A model generated the notes under the pieces. The model saw only the letters and a list, made by a program, of their open reading frames with translations. It was not told where the DNA came from and did no database searches. A stretch of DNA of 64,000 nt, taken from positions 930,001 through 994,000 of the forward strand of contig OY987227.1 in assembly GCA_963920705.1 (NCBI GenBank), written 5' to 3'. Position 1 is the stretch's first letter. Each line of letters opens with the position of its first letter. The DNA comes from Odiellus spinosus. Its lineage: Eukaryota; Arthropoda; Arachnida; Opiliones; Phalangiidae. Of this stretch, positions 11,665 to 24,942 are shown piece after piece. The position numbers and the translations under genes were made by a program.

Positions 11665-12823
11665 ATTGAAGATAACTCTTCTATTGAAAATAACTATCCA
11701 TTGAAAATAACTTTACCATTGCAAAACTTTTCAATATAAAAAAGTCTTCAATTGAAAATAACTCTTCAATTGAAAATAAATCTTCAATTGAAAATAACTC
11801 TTCAATTGAAGATAACTCTTCTATTGAAAATAACTATCCATTGAAAATAACTTTACCATTGCAAAACTTTTCAATACAAAATAAGTCTTCAATTGAAAAT
11901 AACTCTTCAATTGAAAATAACTCTTCAATTGAAAATAACTCTTCAATCGAAAATAACTCTTCAATTGAAAATAACTCTTCAATTGAAAATAACTCTTCAA
12001 TTGAAAATAACTCTTCAATTGAAAATAACTCTTAAATTGAAAATAACTCTTCTATTGAAAATAAAATTACCATTGTAAAACTTTTCAATATAAAATAAGT
12101 CTTCAATTGAAAATAACTCTTCAATTGAAAATAACTCTTCAATTGAAAATAACTCTTCAATTGAAAATAACTCTTCAATTGAAAATAACTCTTCAATTGA
12201 AAATAACTCTTCAATTGAAAATAACTCTTCAATTGAAAATAACTCTTCAATTGAAAATAACTCTTCAATTGAAAATAACTCTTCAATTGAAAATAACTCT
12301 TCAATTGAAAATAACTCTTCAATTGAAAATAACTCTTCAATTGAAAATAACTCTTCTATTGAAAATAACTCTTCAATTGAAAATAACTCTTCAATTGAAA
12401 ATAACTCTTCAATTGAAAATAACTCTTCAATTGAAAATAACTCTTCAATTGAAAATAACTCTTCAATTGAGAATAACTCTTAAATTGAAAATAACTCTTC
12501 TATTGAAAATAACTTTACCATTGTAAAACTTTTCAATATAAAATAAGTCTTCAATTGAAAATAAGTCTTCAATTGAAAATAACTCTTCAATTGAAAATAA
12601 CTCTTCAATTGAAAATAACTCTTCAATTGAAAATAACTCTTCAATTGAAAATAACTCTTCAATTGAAAATAACTCTTCAATTGAAAATAACTCTTCAATT
12701 GAAAATAACCCTTCAATTGAAAATAACTCTTCAATTGAAAATAACTCTTCAATTGAAAATAACTCTTCAATTGAAAATAACTCTTCAATTGAAAATAACT
12801 CTTCAATTGAAAATAACTCTTCA
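11665..12823 (+). repeat. Region B unit 4 (1159 bp, 214 subtype)
   Basis: Spacers: C 11718, C' 11858, Ga 12072, Gb 12520. The total length equals unit 2, but Ga-Gb is one monomer longer (448 versus 430) and Gb-C one shorter (357 versus 375). The internal partition therefore changed while the total stayed the same. Confidence 0.89.
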
Positions 12824-15296
12824 ATTGAAGATAACTCTTCTATTGAAAATAACTATCCATTGAAAATAACTTTACCATTGCAAAACTTTTCAATATAAAA
12901 AAGTCTTCAATTGAAAATAACTCTTCAATTGAAAATAAATCTTCAATTGAAAATAACTCTTCAATTGAAGATAACTCTTCTATTGAAAATAACTATCCAT
13001 TGAAAATAACTTTACCATTGCAAAACTTTTCAATACAAAATAAGTCTTCAATGGAAAATAAGTCTTCAATTGAAAATAACTCTTCAATTGAAAATAACTC
13101 TTCAATTGAAAATAACTCTTCAATTGAAAATAACTCTTCAATTGAAAATAACTCTTCAATCGAAAATAACTCTTCAATTGAAAATAACTCTTCAATTGAA
13201 AATAACTCTTCAATTGAAAATAACTCTTCAATTGAAAATAACTCTTAAATTGAAAATAACTCTTCTATTGAAAATAAAATTACCATTGTAAAACTTTTCA
13301 ATATAAAATAAGTCTTCAATTGAAAATAACTCTTCAATTGAAAATAACTCTTCAATTGAAAATAACTCTTCAATTGAAAATAACTCTTCAATTGAAAATA
13401 ACTCTTCAATTTAAAATAACTCTTCAATTGAAAATAACTCTTCAATTGAAAATAACTCTTCAATTGAAAATAACTCTTCAATTGAAAATAACTCTTCTAT
13501 TGAAAATAACTCTTCAATTGAAAATAACTCTTCAATTGAAAATAACTCTTCAATTGAAAATAACTCTTCAATTGAAAATAACTCTTCAATTGAAAATAAC
13601 TCTTCAATTGAGAATAACTCTTAAATTGAAAATAACTCTTCTATTGAAAATAACTTTACCATTGTAAAACTTTTCAATATAAAATAAGTCTTCAATTGAA
13701 AATAAGTCTTCAATTGAAAATAAGTCTTCAATTGAAAATAACTCTTCAATTGAAAATAACTCTTCAATTGAAAATAACTCTTCAATTGAAAATAACTCTT
13801 CAATTGAAAATAACTCTTCAATTGAAAATAACTCTTCAATTGAAAATAACTCTTCAATTGAAAATAACTCTTCAATTGAAAATAACTCTTCAATTGAAAA
13901 TAACTCTTCAATTGAAAATAACTCTTCAATTGAAAATAACTCTTCAATTGAAAATAACTCTTCAATTGAAAATAACTCTTCAATTGAAAATAACTCTTCA
14001 ATTGAAAATAACTCTTCAATTGAAAATAACTCTTCAATTGAAAATAACTCTTCAATTGAAAATAACTCTTCAATTGAAAATAACTCTTCAATTGAAAATA
14101 ACTCTTCAATTGAAAATAACTCTTCAATTGAAAATAACTCTTCAATTGAAAATAACTCTTCAATTGAAAATAACTCTTCAATTGAAAATAACTCTTCAAT
14201 TGAAAATAACTCTTCAATTGAAAATAACTCTTCAATTGAAAATAACTCTTCAATTGAAAATAACTCTTCAATTGAAAATAACTCTTCAATTGAAAATAAC
14301 TCTTCAATTGAAAATAACTCTTCAATTGAAAATAACTCTTCAATTGAAAATAACTCTTCAATTGAAAATAACTCTTCAATTGAAAATAACTCTTCAATTG
14401 AAAATAACTCTTCAATTGAAAATAACTCTTCAATTGAAAATAACTCTTCAATTGAAAATAACTCTTCAATTGAAAATAACTCTTCAATTGAAAATAACTC
14501 TTCAATTGAAAATAACTCTTCAATTGAAAATAACTCTTCAATTGAAAATAACTCTTCAATTGAAAATAACTCTTCAATTGAAAATAACTCTTCAATTGAA
14601 AATAACTCTTCAATTGAAAATAACTCTTCAATTGAAAATAACTCTTCAATTGAAAATAACTCTTCAATTGAAAATAACTCTTCAATTGAAAATAACTCTT
14701 CAATTGAAAATAACTCTTCAATTGAAAATAACTCTTCAATTGAAAATAACTCTTCAATTGAAAATAACTCTTCAATTGAAAATAACTCTTCAATTGAAAA
14801 TAACTCTTCAATTGAAAATAACTCTTCAATTGAAAATAACTCTTCAATTGAAAATAACTCTTCAATTGAAAATAACTCTTCAATTGAAAATAACTCTTCA
14901 ATTGAAAATAACTCTTCAATTGAAAATAACTCTTCAATTGAAAATAACTCTTCAATTGAAAATAACTCTTCAATTGAAAATAACTCTTCAATTGAAAATA
15001 ACTCTTCAATTGAAAATAACTCTTCAATTGAAAATAACTCTTCAATTGAAAATAACTCTTCAATTGAAAATAACTCTTCAATTGAAAATAACTCTTCAAT
15101 TGAAAATAACTCTTCAATTGAAAATAACTCTTCAATTGAAAATAACTCTTCAATTGAAAATAACTCTTCAATTGAAAATAACTCTTCAATTGAAAATAAC
15201 TCTTCAATTGAAAATAACTCTTCAATTGAAAATAACTCTTCAATTGAAAATAACTCTTCAATTGAAAATAACTCTTCAATTGAAAATAACTCTTCA
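12824..15296 (+). repeat. Region B unit 5 (2473 bp) with 87-monomer perfect array
   Basis: Spacers: C 12877, C' 13017, Ga 13285, Gb 13661. C'-Ga is 268 bp, one monomer above the usual 250. The segment after Gb holds the 87-copy perfect array. Confidence 0.9.
13731..15296 (+). repeat. Perfect array, 87 canonical monomers
   Basis: 1566 bp, exactly 87 x 18, without a visible substitution or indel, between three AAGTCTTCA monomers and the ATTGAAGAT monomer of the next doublet. Open-frame translations on both strands are invariant over the whole stretch. Such uniformity implies very recent amplification or strong homogenisation, or an assembly artefact in copy number. Confidence 0.9.
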
Positions 15297-16940
15297 ATTG
15301 AAGATAACTCTTCTATTGAAAATAACTATCCATTGAAAATAACTTTACCATTGCAAAACTTTTCAATATAAAAAAGTCTTCAATTGAAAATAACTCTTCA
15401 ATTGAAAATAAATCTTCAATTGAAAATAACTCTTCAATTGAAGATAACTCTTCTATTGAAAATAACTATCCATTGAAAATAACTTTACCATTGCAAAACT
15501 TTTCAATACAAAATAAGTCTTCAATGGAAAATAAGTCTTCAATTGAAAATAACTCTTCAATTGAAAATAACTCTTCAATTGAAAATAACTCTTCAATTGA
15601 AAATAAAATCTTCAATCGAAAATAACTCTTCAATTGAAAATAACTCTTCAATTGAAAATAACTCTTCAATTGAAAATAACTCTTCAATTGAAAATAACTC
15701 TTAAATTGAAAATAACTCTTCTATTGAAAATAAAATTACCATTGTAAAAGTTTTCAATATAAAATAAGTCTTCAATTGAAAATAACTCTTCAATTGAAAA
15801 TAACTCTTCAATTGAAAATAACTCTTCAATTGAAAATAACTCTTCAATTGAAAATAACTCTTCAATTGAAAATAACTCTTCAATTGAAAATAACTCTTCA
15901 ATTGAAAATAACTCTTCAATTGAAAATAACTCTTCAATTGAAAATAACTCTTCAATTGAAAATAACTCTTCAATTGAAAATAACTCTTCAATTGAAAATA
16001 ACTCTTCAATTGAAAATAACTCTTCAATTGAAAATAACTCTTCAATTGAAAATAACTCTTCAATTGAAAATAACTCTTCAATTGAAAATAACTCTTCAAT
16101 TGAAAATAACTCTTCTATTGAAAATAACTCTTCAATTGAAAATAACTCTTCAATTGAAAATAACTCTTCAATTGAAAATAACTCTTCAATTGAAAATAAC
16201 TCTTCAATTGAAAATAACTCTTCAATTGAGAATAACTCTTAAATTGAAAATAACTCTTCTATTGAAAATAACTTTACCATTGTAAAACTTTTCAATATAA
16301 AATAAGTCTTCAATTGAAAATAAGTCTTCAATTGAAAATAACTCTTCAATTGAAAATAACTCTTCAATTGAAAATAACTCTTCAATTGAAAATAACTCTT
16401 CAATTGAAAATAACTCTTCAATTGAAAATAACTCTTCAATTGAAAATAACTCTTCAATTGAAAATAACTCTTCTATTGAAAATAACTCTTCAATTGAAAA
16501 TAACTCTTCAATTGAAAATAACTCTTCAATTGAAAATAACTCTTCAATTGAAAATAACTCTTCAATTGAAAATAACTCTTCAATTGAGAATAACTCTTAA
16601 ATTGAAAATAACTCTTCTATTGAAAATAACTTTACCATTGTAAAACTTTTCAATATAAAATAAGTCTTCAATTGAAAATAAGTCTTCAATTGAAAATAAC
16701 TCTTCAATTGAAAATAACTCTTCAATTGAAAATAACTCTTCAATTGAAAATAACTCTTCAATTGAAAATAACTCTTCAATTGAAAATAACTCTTCAATTG
16801 AAAATAACTCTTCAATTGAAAATAACCCTTCAATTGAAAATAACTCTTCAATTGAAAATAACTCTTCAATTGAAAATAACTCTTCAATTGAAAATAACTC
16901 TTCAATTGAAAATAACTCTTCAATTGAAAATAACTCTTCA
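15297..16940 (+). repeat. Region B unit 6 (1644 bp)
   Basis: Spacers: C 15350, C' 15490, Ga 15741, Gb 16279, Gb 16637. Two private marks are shared only with unit 8: a 19-bp monomer at 15596-15614 (one extra A, giving AAAATCTTCA, followed by CGAAAAT) and a Ga 16-mer reading ATTGTAAAAG. C'-Ga is therefore 251 rather than 250 bp. The second Gb, 358 bp after the first, is an extra spacer. Confidence 0.9.
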
Positions 16941-19521
16941 ATTGAAGATAACTCTTCTATTGAAAATAACTATCCATTGAAAATAACTTTACCATTGCAA
17001 AACTTTTCAATATAAAAAAGTCTTCAATTGAAAATAACTCTTCAATTGAAAATAAATCTTCAATTGAAAATAACTCTTCAATTGAAGATAACTCTTCTAT
17101 TGAAAATAACTATCCATTGAAAATAACTTTACCATTGCAAAACTTTTCAATACAAAATAAGTCTTCAATGGAAAATAAGTCTTCAATTGAAAATAACTCT
17201 TCAATTGAAAATAACTCTTCAATTGAAAATAACTCTTCAATTGAAAATAACTCTTCAATCGAAAATAACTCTTCAATTGAAAATAACTCTTCAATTGAAA
17301 ATAACTCTTCAATTGAAAATAACTCTTCAATTGAAAATAACTCTTAAATTGAAAATAACTCTTCTATTGAAAATAAAATTACCATTGTAAAACTTTTCAA
17401 TATAAAATAAGTCTTCAATTGAAAATAACTCTTCAATTGAAAATAACTCTTCAATTGAAAATAACTCTTCAATTGAAAATAACTCTTCAATTGAAAATAA
17501 CTCTTCAATTGAAAATAACTCTTCAATTGAAAATAACTCTTCAATTTAAAATAACTCTTCAATTGAAAATAACTCTTCAATTGAAAATAACTCTTCAATT
17601 GAAAATAACTCTTCAATTGAAAATAACTCTTCTATTGAAAATAACTCTTCAATTGAAAATAACTCTTCAATTGAAAATAACTCTTCAATTGAAAATAACT
17701 CTTCAATTGAAAATAACTCTTCAATTGAAAATAACTCTTCAATTGAGAATAACTCTTAAATTGAAAATAACTCTTCTATTGAAAATAACTTTACCATTGT
17801 AAAACTTTTCAATATAAAATAAGTCTTCAATTGAAAATAAGTCTTCAATTGAAAATAAGTCTTCAATTGAAAATAACTCTTCAATTGAAAATAACTCTTC
17901 AATTGAAAATAACTCTTCAATTGAAAATAACTCTTCAATTGAAAATAACTCTTCAATTGAAAATAACTCTTCAATTGAAAATAACTCTTCAATTGAAAAT
18001 AACTCTTCAATTGAAAATAACTCTTCAATTGAAAATAACTCTTCAATTGAAAATAACTCTTCAATTGAAAATAACTCTTCAATTGAAAATAACTCTTCAA
18101 TTGAAAATAACTCTTCAATTGAAAATAACTCTTCAATTGAAAATAACTCTTCAATTGAAAATAACTCTTCAATTGAAAATAACTCTTCAATTGAAAATAA
18201 CTCTTCAATTGAAAATAACTCTTCAATTGAAAATAACTCTTCAATTGAAAATAACTCTTCAATTGAAAATAACTCTTCAATTGAAAATAACTCTTCAATT
18301 GAAAATAACTCTTCAATTGAAAATAACTCTTCAATTGAAAATAACTCTTCAATTGAAAATAACTCTTCAATTGAAAATAACTCTTCAATTGAAAATAACT
18401 CTTCAATTGAAAATAACTCTTCAATTGAAAATAACTCTTCAATTGAAAATAACTCTTCAATTGAAAATAACTCTTCAATTGAAAATAACTCTTCAATTGA
18501 AAATAACTCTTCAATTGAAAATAACTCTTCAATTGAAAATAACTCTTCAATTGAAAATAACTCTTCAATTGAAAATAACTCTTCAATTGAAAATAACTCT
18601 TCAATTGAAAATAACTCTTCAATTGAAAATAACTCTTCAATTGAAAATAACTCTTCAATTGAAAATAACTCTTCAATTGAAAATAACTCTTCAATTGAAA
18701 ATAACTCTTCAATTGAAAATAACTCTTCAATTGAAAATAACTCTTCAATTGAAAATAACTCTTCAATTGAAAATAACTCTTCAATTGAAAATAACTCTTC
18801 AATTGAAAATAACTCTTCAATTGAAAATAACTCTTCAATTGAAAATAACTCTTCAATTGAAAATAACTCTTCAATTGAAAATAACTCTTCAATTGAAAAT
18901 AACTCTTCAATTGAAAATAACTCTTCAATTGAAAATAACTCTTCAATTGAAAATAACTCTTCAATTGAAAATAACTCTTCAATTGAAAATAACTCTTCAA
19001 TTGAAAATAACTCTTCAATTGAAAATAACTCTTCAATTGAAAATAACTCTTCAATTGAAAATAACTCTTCAATTGAAAATAACTCTTCAATTGAAAATAA
19101 CTCTTCAATTGAAAATAACTCTTCAATTGAAAATAACTCTTCAATTGAAAATAACTCTTCAATTGAAAATAACTCTTCAATTGAAAATAACTCTTCAATT
19201 GAAAATAACTCTTCAATTGAAAATAACTCTTCAATTGAAAATAACTCTTCAATTGAAAATAACTCTTCAATTGAAAATAACTCTTCAATTGAAAATAACT
19301 CTTCAATTGAAAATAACTCTTCAATTGAAAATAACTCTTCAATTGAAAATAACTCTTCAATTGAAAATAACTCTTCAATTGAAAATAACTCTTCAATTGA
19401 AAATAACTCTTCAATTGAAAATAACTCTTCAATTGAAAATAACTCTTCAATTGAAAATAACTCTTCAATTGAAAATAACTCTTCAATTGAAAATAACTCT
19501 TCAATTGAAAATAACTCTTCA
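16941..19521 (+). repeat. Region B unit 7 (2581 bp) with 92-monomer perfect array
   Basis: Spacers: C 16994, C' 17134, Ga 17384, Gb 17796. It parallels unit 5 in order and in carrying a very long perfect array after Gb, with C'-Ga 250 and Ga-Gb 412 (268 and 376 in unit 5). Confidence 0.9.
17866..19521 (+). repeat. Perfect array, 92 canonical monomers
   Basis: 1656 bp, exactly 92 x 18, flanked like the 87-copy array (three AAGTCTTCA monomers before, ATTGAAGAT after). It is the longest homogeneous run in the window and differs from its paralogue by exactly five monomers. Confidence 0.9.
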
Positions 19522-20789
19522 ATTGAAGATAACTCTTCTATTGAAAATAACTATCCATTGAAAATAACTTTACCATTGCAAAACTTTTCAATATAAAAAA
19601 GTCTTCAATTGAAAATAACTCTTCAATTGAAAATAAATCTTCAATTGAAAATAACTCTTCAATTGAAGATAACTCTTCTATTGAAAATAACTATCCATTG
19701 AAAATAACTTTACCATTGCAAAACTTTTCAATACAAAATAAGTCTTCAATGGAAAATAAGTCTTCAATTGAAAATAACTCTTCAATTGAAAATAACTCTT
19801 CAATTGAAAATAACTCTTCAATTGAAAATAAAATCTTCAATCGAAAATAACTCTTCAATTGAAAATAACTCTTCAATTGAAAATAACTCTTCAATTGAAA
19901 ATAACTCTTCAATTGAAAATAACTCTTAAATTGAAAATAACTCTTCTATTGAAAATAAAATTACCATTGTAAAAGTTTTCAATATAAAATAAGTCTTCAA
20001 TTGAAAATAACTCTTCAATTGAAAATAACTCTTCAATTGAAAATAACTCTTCAATTGAAAATAACTCTTCAATTGAAAATAACTCTTCAATTGAAAATAA
20101 CTCTTCAATTGAAAATAACTCTTCAATTGAAAATAACTCTTCAATTGAAAATAACTCTTCAATTGAAAATAACTCTTCAATTGAAAATAACTCTTCAATT
20201 GAAAATAACTCTTCAATTGAAAATAACTCTTCAATTGAAAATAACTCTTCAATTGAAAATAACTCTTCTATTGAAAATAACTCTTCAATTGAAAATAACT
20301 CTTCAATTGAAAATAACTCTTCAATTGAAAATAACTCTTCAATTGAAAATAACTCTTCAATTGAAAATAACTCTTCAATTGAGAATAACTCTTAAATTGA
20401 AAATAACTCTTCTATTGAAAATAACTTTACCATTGTAAAACTTTTCAATATAAAATAAGTCTTCAATTGAAAATAAGTCTTCAATTGAAAATAACTCTTC
20501 AATTGAAAATAACTCTTCAATTGAAAATAACTCTTCAATTGAAAATAACTCTTCAATTGAAAATAACTCTTCAATTGAAAATAACTCTTCAATTGAAAAT
20601 AACTCTTCAATTGAAAATAACTCTTCAATTGAAAATAACTCTTCAATTGAAAATAACTCTTCAATTGAAAATAACCCTTCAATTGAAAATAACTCTTCAA
20701 TTGAAAATAACTCTTCAATTGAAAATAACTCTTCAATTGAAAATAACTCTTCAATTGAAAATAACTCTTCAATTGAAAATAACTCTTCA
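19522..20789 (+). repeat. Region B unit 8
   Basis: Spacers: C 19575, C' 19715, Ga 19966, Gb 20432. It shares with unit 6 the 19-bp monomer (19821-19839, exactly 4225 bp downstream of its partner) and the ATTGTAAAAG Ga spacer. This proves common descent of the two segments. Confidence 0.9.
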
Positions 20790-21555
20790 ATTGAAGATAA
20801 CTCTTCTATTGAAAATAACTTTACCATTGCAAAACTTTTCAATATAAAAAAGTCTTCAATTGAAAATAACTCTTCAATTGAAAATAAATCTTCAATTGAA
20901 AATAACTCTTCAATTGAAGATAACTCTTCTATTGAAAATAACTATCCATTGAAAATAACTTTACCATTGCAAAACTTTTCAATACAAAATAAGTCTTCAA
21001 TGGAAAATAAGTCTTCAATTGAAAATAACTCTTCAATTGAAAATAACTCTTCAATTGAAAATAACTCTTCAATTGAAAATAACTCTTCAATCGAAAATAA
21101 CTCTTCAATTGAAAATAACTCTTCAATTGAAAATAACTCTTCAATTGAAAATAACTCTTCTATTGAAAATAAAATTACCATTGTAAAACTTTTCAATATA
21201 AAATAAGTCTTCAATTGAAAATAACTCTTCAATTGAAAATAACTCTTCAATTGAAAATAACTCTTCAATTGAAAATAACTCTTCAATTGAAAATAACTCT
21301 TCAATTGAAAATAACTCTTCAATTGAAAATAACTCTTCAATTGAAAATAACTCTTCAATTGAAAATAACTCTTCAATTGAAAATAACTCTTCAATTTAAA
21401 ATAACTCTTCAATTGAAAATAACTCTTCAATTGAAAATAACTCTTCAATTGAAAATAACTCTTCAATTGAAAATAACTCTTCTATTGAAAATAACTCTTC
21501 AATTGAAAATAACTCTTCAATTGAAAATAACTCTTCAATTGAAAATAACTCTTCA
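20790..21555 (+). repeat. Region B unit 9 (short, lacks Gb)
   Basis: Spacers: C 20826, C' 20966, Ga 21180; no Gb. The first half of the doublet lacks the 17-mer ending ACTATCC, so the C 16-mer lies 36 rather than 53 bp after the ATTGAAGAT monomer. Before Ga the usual CTTAA monomer is also missing. Ga to the next C is 429 bp, as at the end of unit 1. Confidence 0.89.
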
Positions 21556-22534
21556 ATTGAAGATAACTCTTCTATTGAAAATAACTATCCATTGAAAATA
21601 ACTTTACCATTGCAAAACTTTTCAATATAAAAAAGTCTTCAATTGAAAATAACTCTTCAATTGAAAATAAATCTTCAATTGAAAATAACTCTTCAATTGA
21701 AGATAACTCTTCTATTGAAAATAACTATCCATTGAAAATAACTTTACCATTGCAAAACTTTTCAATACAAAATAAGTCTTCAATTGAAAATAACTCTTCA
21801 ATTGAAAATAACTCTTCAATTGAAAATAACTCTTCAATCGAAAATAACTCTTCAATTGAAAATAACTCTTCAATTGAAAATAACTCTTCAATTGAAAATA
21901 ACTCTTCAATTGAAAATAACTCTTAAATTGAAAATAACTCTTCTATTGAAAATAAAATTACCATTGTAAAACTTTTCAATATAAAATAAGTCTTCAATTG
22001 AAAATAACTCTTCAATTGAAAATAACTCTTCAATTGAAAATAACTCTTCAATTGAAAATAACTCTTCAATTGAAAATAACTCTTCAATTGAAAATAACTC
22101 TTCAATTGAAAATAACTCTTCAATTGAAAATAACTCTTCAATTGAAAATAACTCTTCAATTGAAAATAACTCTTCAATTGAAAATAACTCTTCAATTGAA
22201 AATAACTCTTCTATTGAAAATAACTCTTCAATTGAAAATAACTCTTCAATTGAAAATAACTCTTCAATTGAAAATAACTCTTCAATTGAAAATAACTCTT
22301 CAATTGAGAATAACTCTTAAATTGAAAATAACTCTTCTATTGAAAATAACTTTACCATTGTAAAACTTTTCAATATAAAATAAGTCTTCAATTGAAAATA
22401 AGTCTTCAATTGAAAATAACTCTTCAATTGAAAATAACTCTTCAATTGAAAATAACTCTTCAATTGAAAATAACTCTTCAATTGAAAATAACTCTTCAAT
22501 TGAAAATAACTCTTCAATTGAAAATAACTCTTCA
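21556..22534 (+). repeat. Region B unit 10 (214 subtype)
   Basis: Spacers: C 21609, C' 21749, Ga 21963, Gb 22357. It lacks the ATGG monomer after C', like units 2 and 4. Gb to next C is only 231 bp, the shortest such interval. Confidence 0.9.
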
Positions 22535-23603
22535 ATTGAAGATAACTCTTCTATTGAAAATAACTATCCATTGAAAATAACTTTACCATTGCAAAACTTT
22601 TCAATATAAAAAAGTCTTCAATTGAAAATAACTCTTCAATTGAAAATAAATCTTCAATTGAAAATAACTCTTCAATTGAAGATAACTCTTCTATTGAAAA
22701 TAACTATCCATTGAAAATAACTTTACCATTTCAAAACTTTTCAATACAAAATAAGTCTTCAATGGAAAATAAGTCTTCAATTGAAAATAACTCTTCAATT
22801 GAAAATAACTCTTCAATTGAAAATAACTCTTCAATTGAAAATAACTCTTCAATCGAAAATAACTCTTCAATTGAAAATAACTCTTCAATTGAAAATAACT
22901 CTTCAATTGAAAATAACTCTTCAATTGAAAATAACTCTTAAATTGAAAATAACTCTTCTATTGAAAATAAAATTACCATTGTAAAACTTTTCAATATAAA
23001 ATAAGTCTTCAATTGAAAATAACTCTTCAATTGAAAATAACTCTTCAATTGAAAATAACTCTTCAATTGAAAATAACTCTTCAATTGAAAATAACTCTTC
23101 AATTGAAAATAACTCTTCAATTGAAAATAACTCTTCAATTGAAAATAACTCTTCAATTTAAAATAACTCTTCAATTGAAAATAACTCTTCAATTGAAAAT
23201 AACTCTTCAATTGAAAATAACTCTTCAATTGAAAATAACTCTTCAATTGAAAATAACTCTTCTATTGAAAATAACTCTTCAATTGAAAATAACTCTTCAA
23301 TTGAAAATAACTCTTCAATTGAAAATAACTCTTCAATTGAAAATAACTCTTCAATTGAGAATAACTCTTAAATTGAAAATAACTCTTCTATTGAAAATAA
23401 CTTTACCATTGTAAAACTTTTCAATATAAAATAAGTCTTCAATTGAAAATAAGTCTTCAATTGAAAATAACTCTTCAATTGAAAATAACTCTTCAATTGA
23501 AAATAACTCTTCAATTGAAAATAACTCTTCAATTGAAAATAACTCTTCAATTGAAAATAACTCTTCAATTGAAAATAACTCTTCAATTGAAAATAACTCT
23601 TCA
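22535..23603 (+). repeat. Region B unit 11
   Basis: Spacers: C 22588, C' 22728, Ga 22978, Gb 23408. The C' 16-mer has the private substitution ATTTCAAAAC for ATTGCAAAAC. Distances 140, 250 and 430 match unit 12. Confidence 0.9.
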
Positions 23604-24942
23604 ATTGAAGATAACTCTTCTATTGAAAATAACTATCCATTGAAAATAACTTTACCATTGCAAAACTTTTCAATATAAAAAAGTCTTCAATTGAAAATAA
23701 CTCTTCAATTGAAAATAAATCTTCAATTGAAAATAACTCTTCAATTGAAGATAACTCTTCTATTGAAAATAACTATCCATTGAAAATAACTTTACCATTG
23801 CAAAACTTTTCAATACAAAATAAGTCTTCAATGGAAAATAAGTCTTCAATTGAAAATAACTCTTCAATTGAAAATAACTCTTCAATTGAAAATAACTCTT
23901 CAATTGAAAATAACTCTTCAATCGAAAATAACTCTTCAATTGAAAATAACTCTTCAATTGAAAATAACTCTTCAATTGAAAATAACTCTTCAATTGAAAA
24001 TAACTCTTAAATTGAAAATAACTCTTCTATTGAAAATAAAATTACCATTGTAAAACTTTTCAATATAAAATAAGTCTTCAATTGAAAATAACTCTTCAAT
24101 TGAAAATAACTCTTCAATTGAAAATAACTCTTCAATTGAAAATAACTCTTCAATTGAAAATAACTCTTCAATTGAAAATAACTCTTCAATTGAAAATAAC
24201 TCTTCAATTGAAAATAACTCTTCAATTTAAAATAACTCTTCAATTGAAAATAACTCTTCAATTGAAAATAACTCTTCAATTGAAAATAACTCTTCAATTG
24301 AAAATAACTCTTCTATTGAAAATAACTCTTCAATTGAAAATAACTCTTCAATTGAAAATAACTCTTCAATTGAAAATAACTCTTCAATTGAAAATAACTC
24401 TTCAATTGAAAATAACTCTTCAATTGAGAATAACTCTTAAATTGAAAATAACTCTTCTATTGAAAATAACTTTACCATTGTAAAACTTTTCAATATAAAA
24501 TAAGTCTTCAATTGAAAATAAGTCTTCAATTGAAAATAACTCTTCAATTGAAAATAACTCTTCAATTGAAAATAACTCTTCAATTGAAAATAACTCTTCA
24601 ATTGAAAATAACTCTTCAATTGAAAATAACTCTTCAATTGAAAATAACCCTTCAATTGAAAATAACTCTTCAATTGAAAATAACTCTTCAATTGAAAATA
24701 ACTCTTCAATTGAAAATAACTCTTCAATTGAAAATAACTCTTCAATTGAAAATAACTCTTCAATTGAAAATAACTCTTCAATTGAAAATAACTCTTCAAT
24801 TGAAAATAACTCTTCAATTGAAAATAACTCTTCAATTGAAAATAACCCTTCAATTGAAAATAACTCTTCAATTGAAAATAACCCTTCAATTGAAAATAAC
24901 TCTTCAATTGAAAATAACTCTTCAATTGAAAATAACTCTTCA
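23604..24942 (+). repeat. Region B unit 12
   Basis: Spacers: C 23657, C' 23797, Ga 24047, Gb 24477, with distances 140, 250 and 430 as in units 3 and 11. Its tail contains three CCCTTCA monomers and leads into hybrid sequence instead of another doublet. Confidence 0.88.

Larger units (their letters stand above)
12520..20432 (+). repeat. Tandem segmental duplication of ~3.8 kb within region B
   Basis: The segment Gb 12520 to Gb 16279 is repeated as Gb 16637 to Gb 20432. Successive spacer distances are 357, 140, 268, 376, 1689, 140, 251, 538 in the first and 357, 140, 250, 412, 1779, 140, 251, 466 in the second. Every difference is a multiple of 18 bp. The shared 19-bp monomer and ATTGTAAAAG spacer confirm homology. 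Offsets run from 4117 to 4225 bp. Confidence 0.88.
7022..24942 (+). repeat. Region B: twelve C-C'-Ga-Gb higher-order units
   Basis: Twelve units each open with a doublet of C and C' spacers, 16-mers exactly 140 bp apart in all twelve. Then normally come one Ga spacer (preceded by AAAATTACC) and one Gb spacer (preceded by CTTTACC). The C'-to-Ga distance takes essentially two values, 250-251 or 214 bp, differing by two monomers (268 in one unit). Ga-to-Gb varies by whole monomers (376 to 538 bp, mostly 430). Gb-to-next-C varies most (231 to 1779 bp). Private variants mark segments: CAATCG between C' and Ga, ATTTAAAAT between Ga and Gb, and ATTGAGAAT just before Gb. Unit lengths run from about 0.77 to 2.58 kb. 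Confidence 0.9.

Noticed and set aside
13696-19561. Giant repetitive protein genes (frames of 546-588 codons here, up to 980 elsewhere)
   Set aside because: Four frames are open at once because the unit is 18 bp. Starts are TTG, the canonical unit lacks ATG on both strands, and 16- and 17-bp spacers stop or shift all frames. No frame is favoured across the window.
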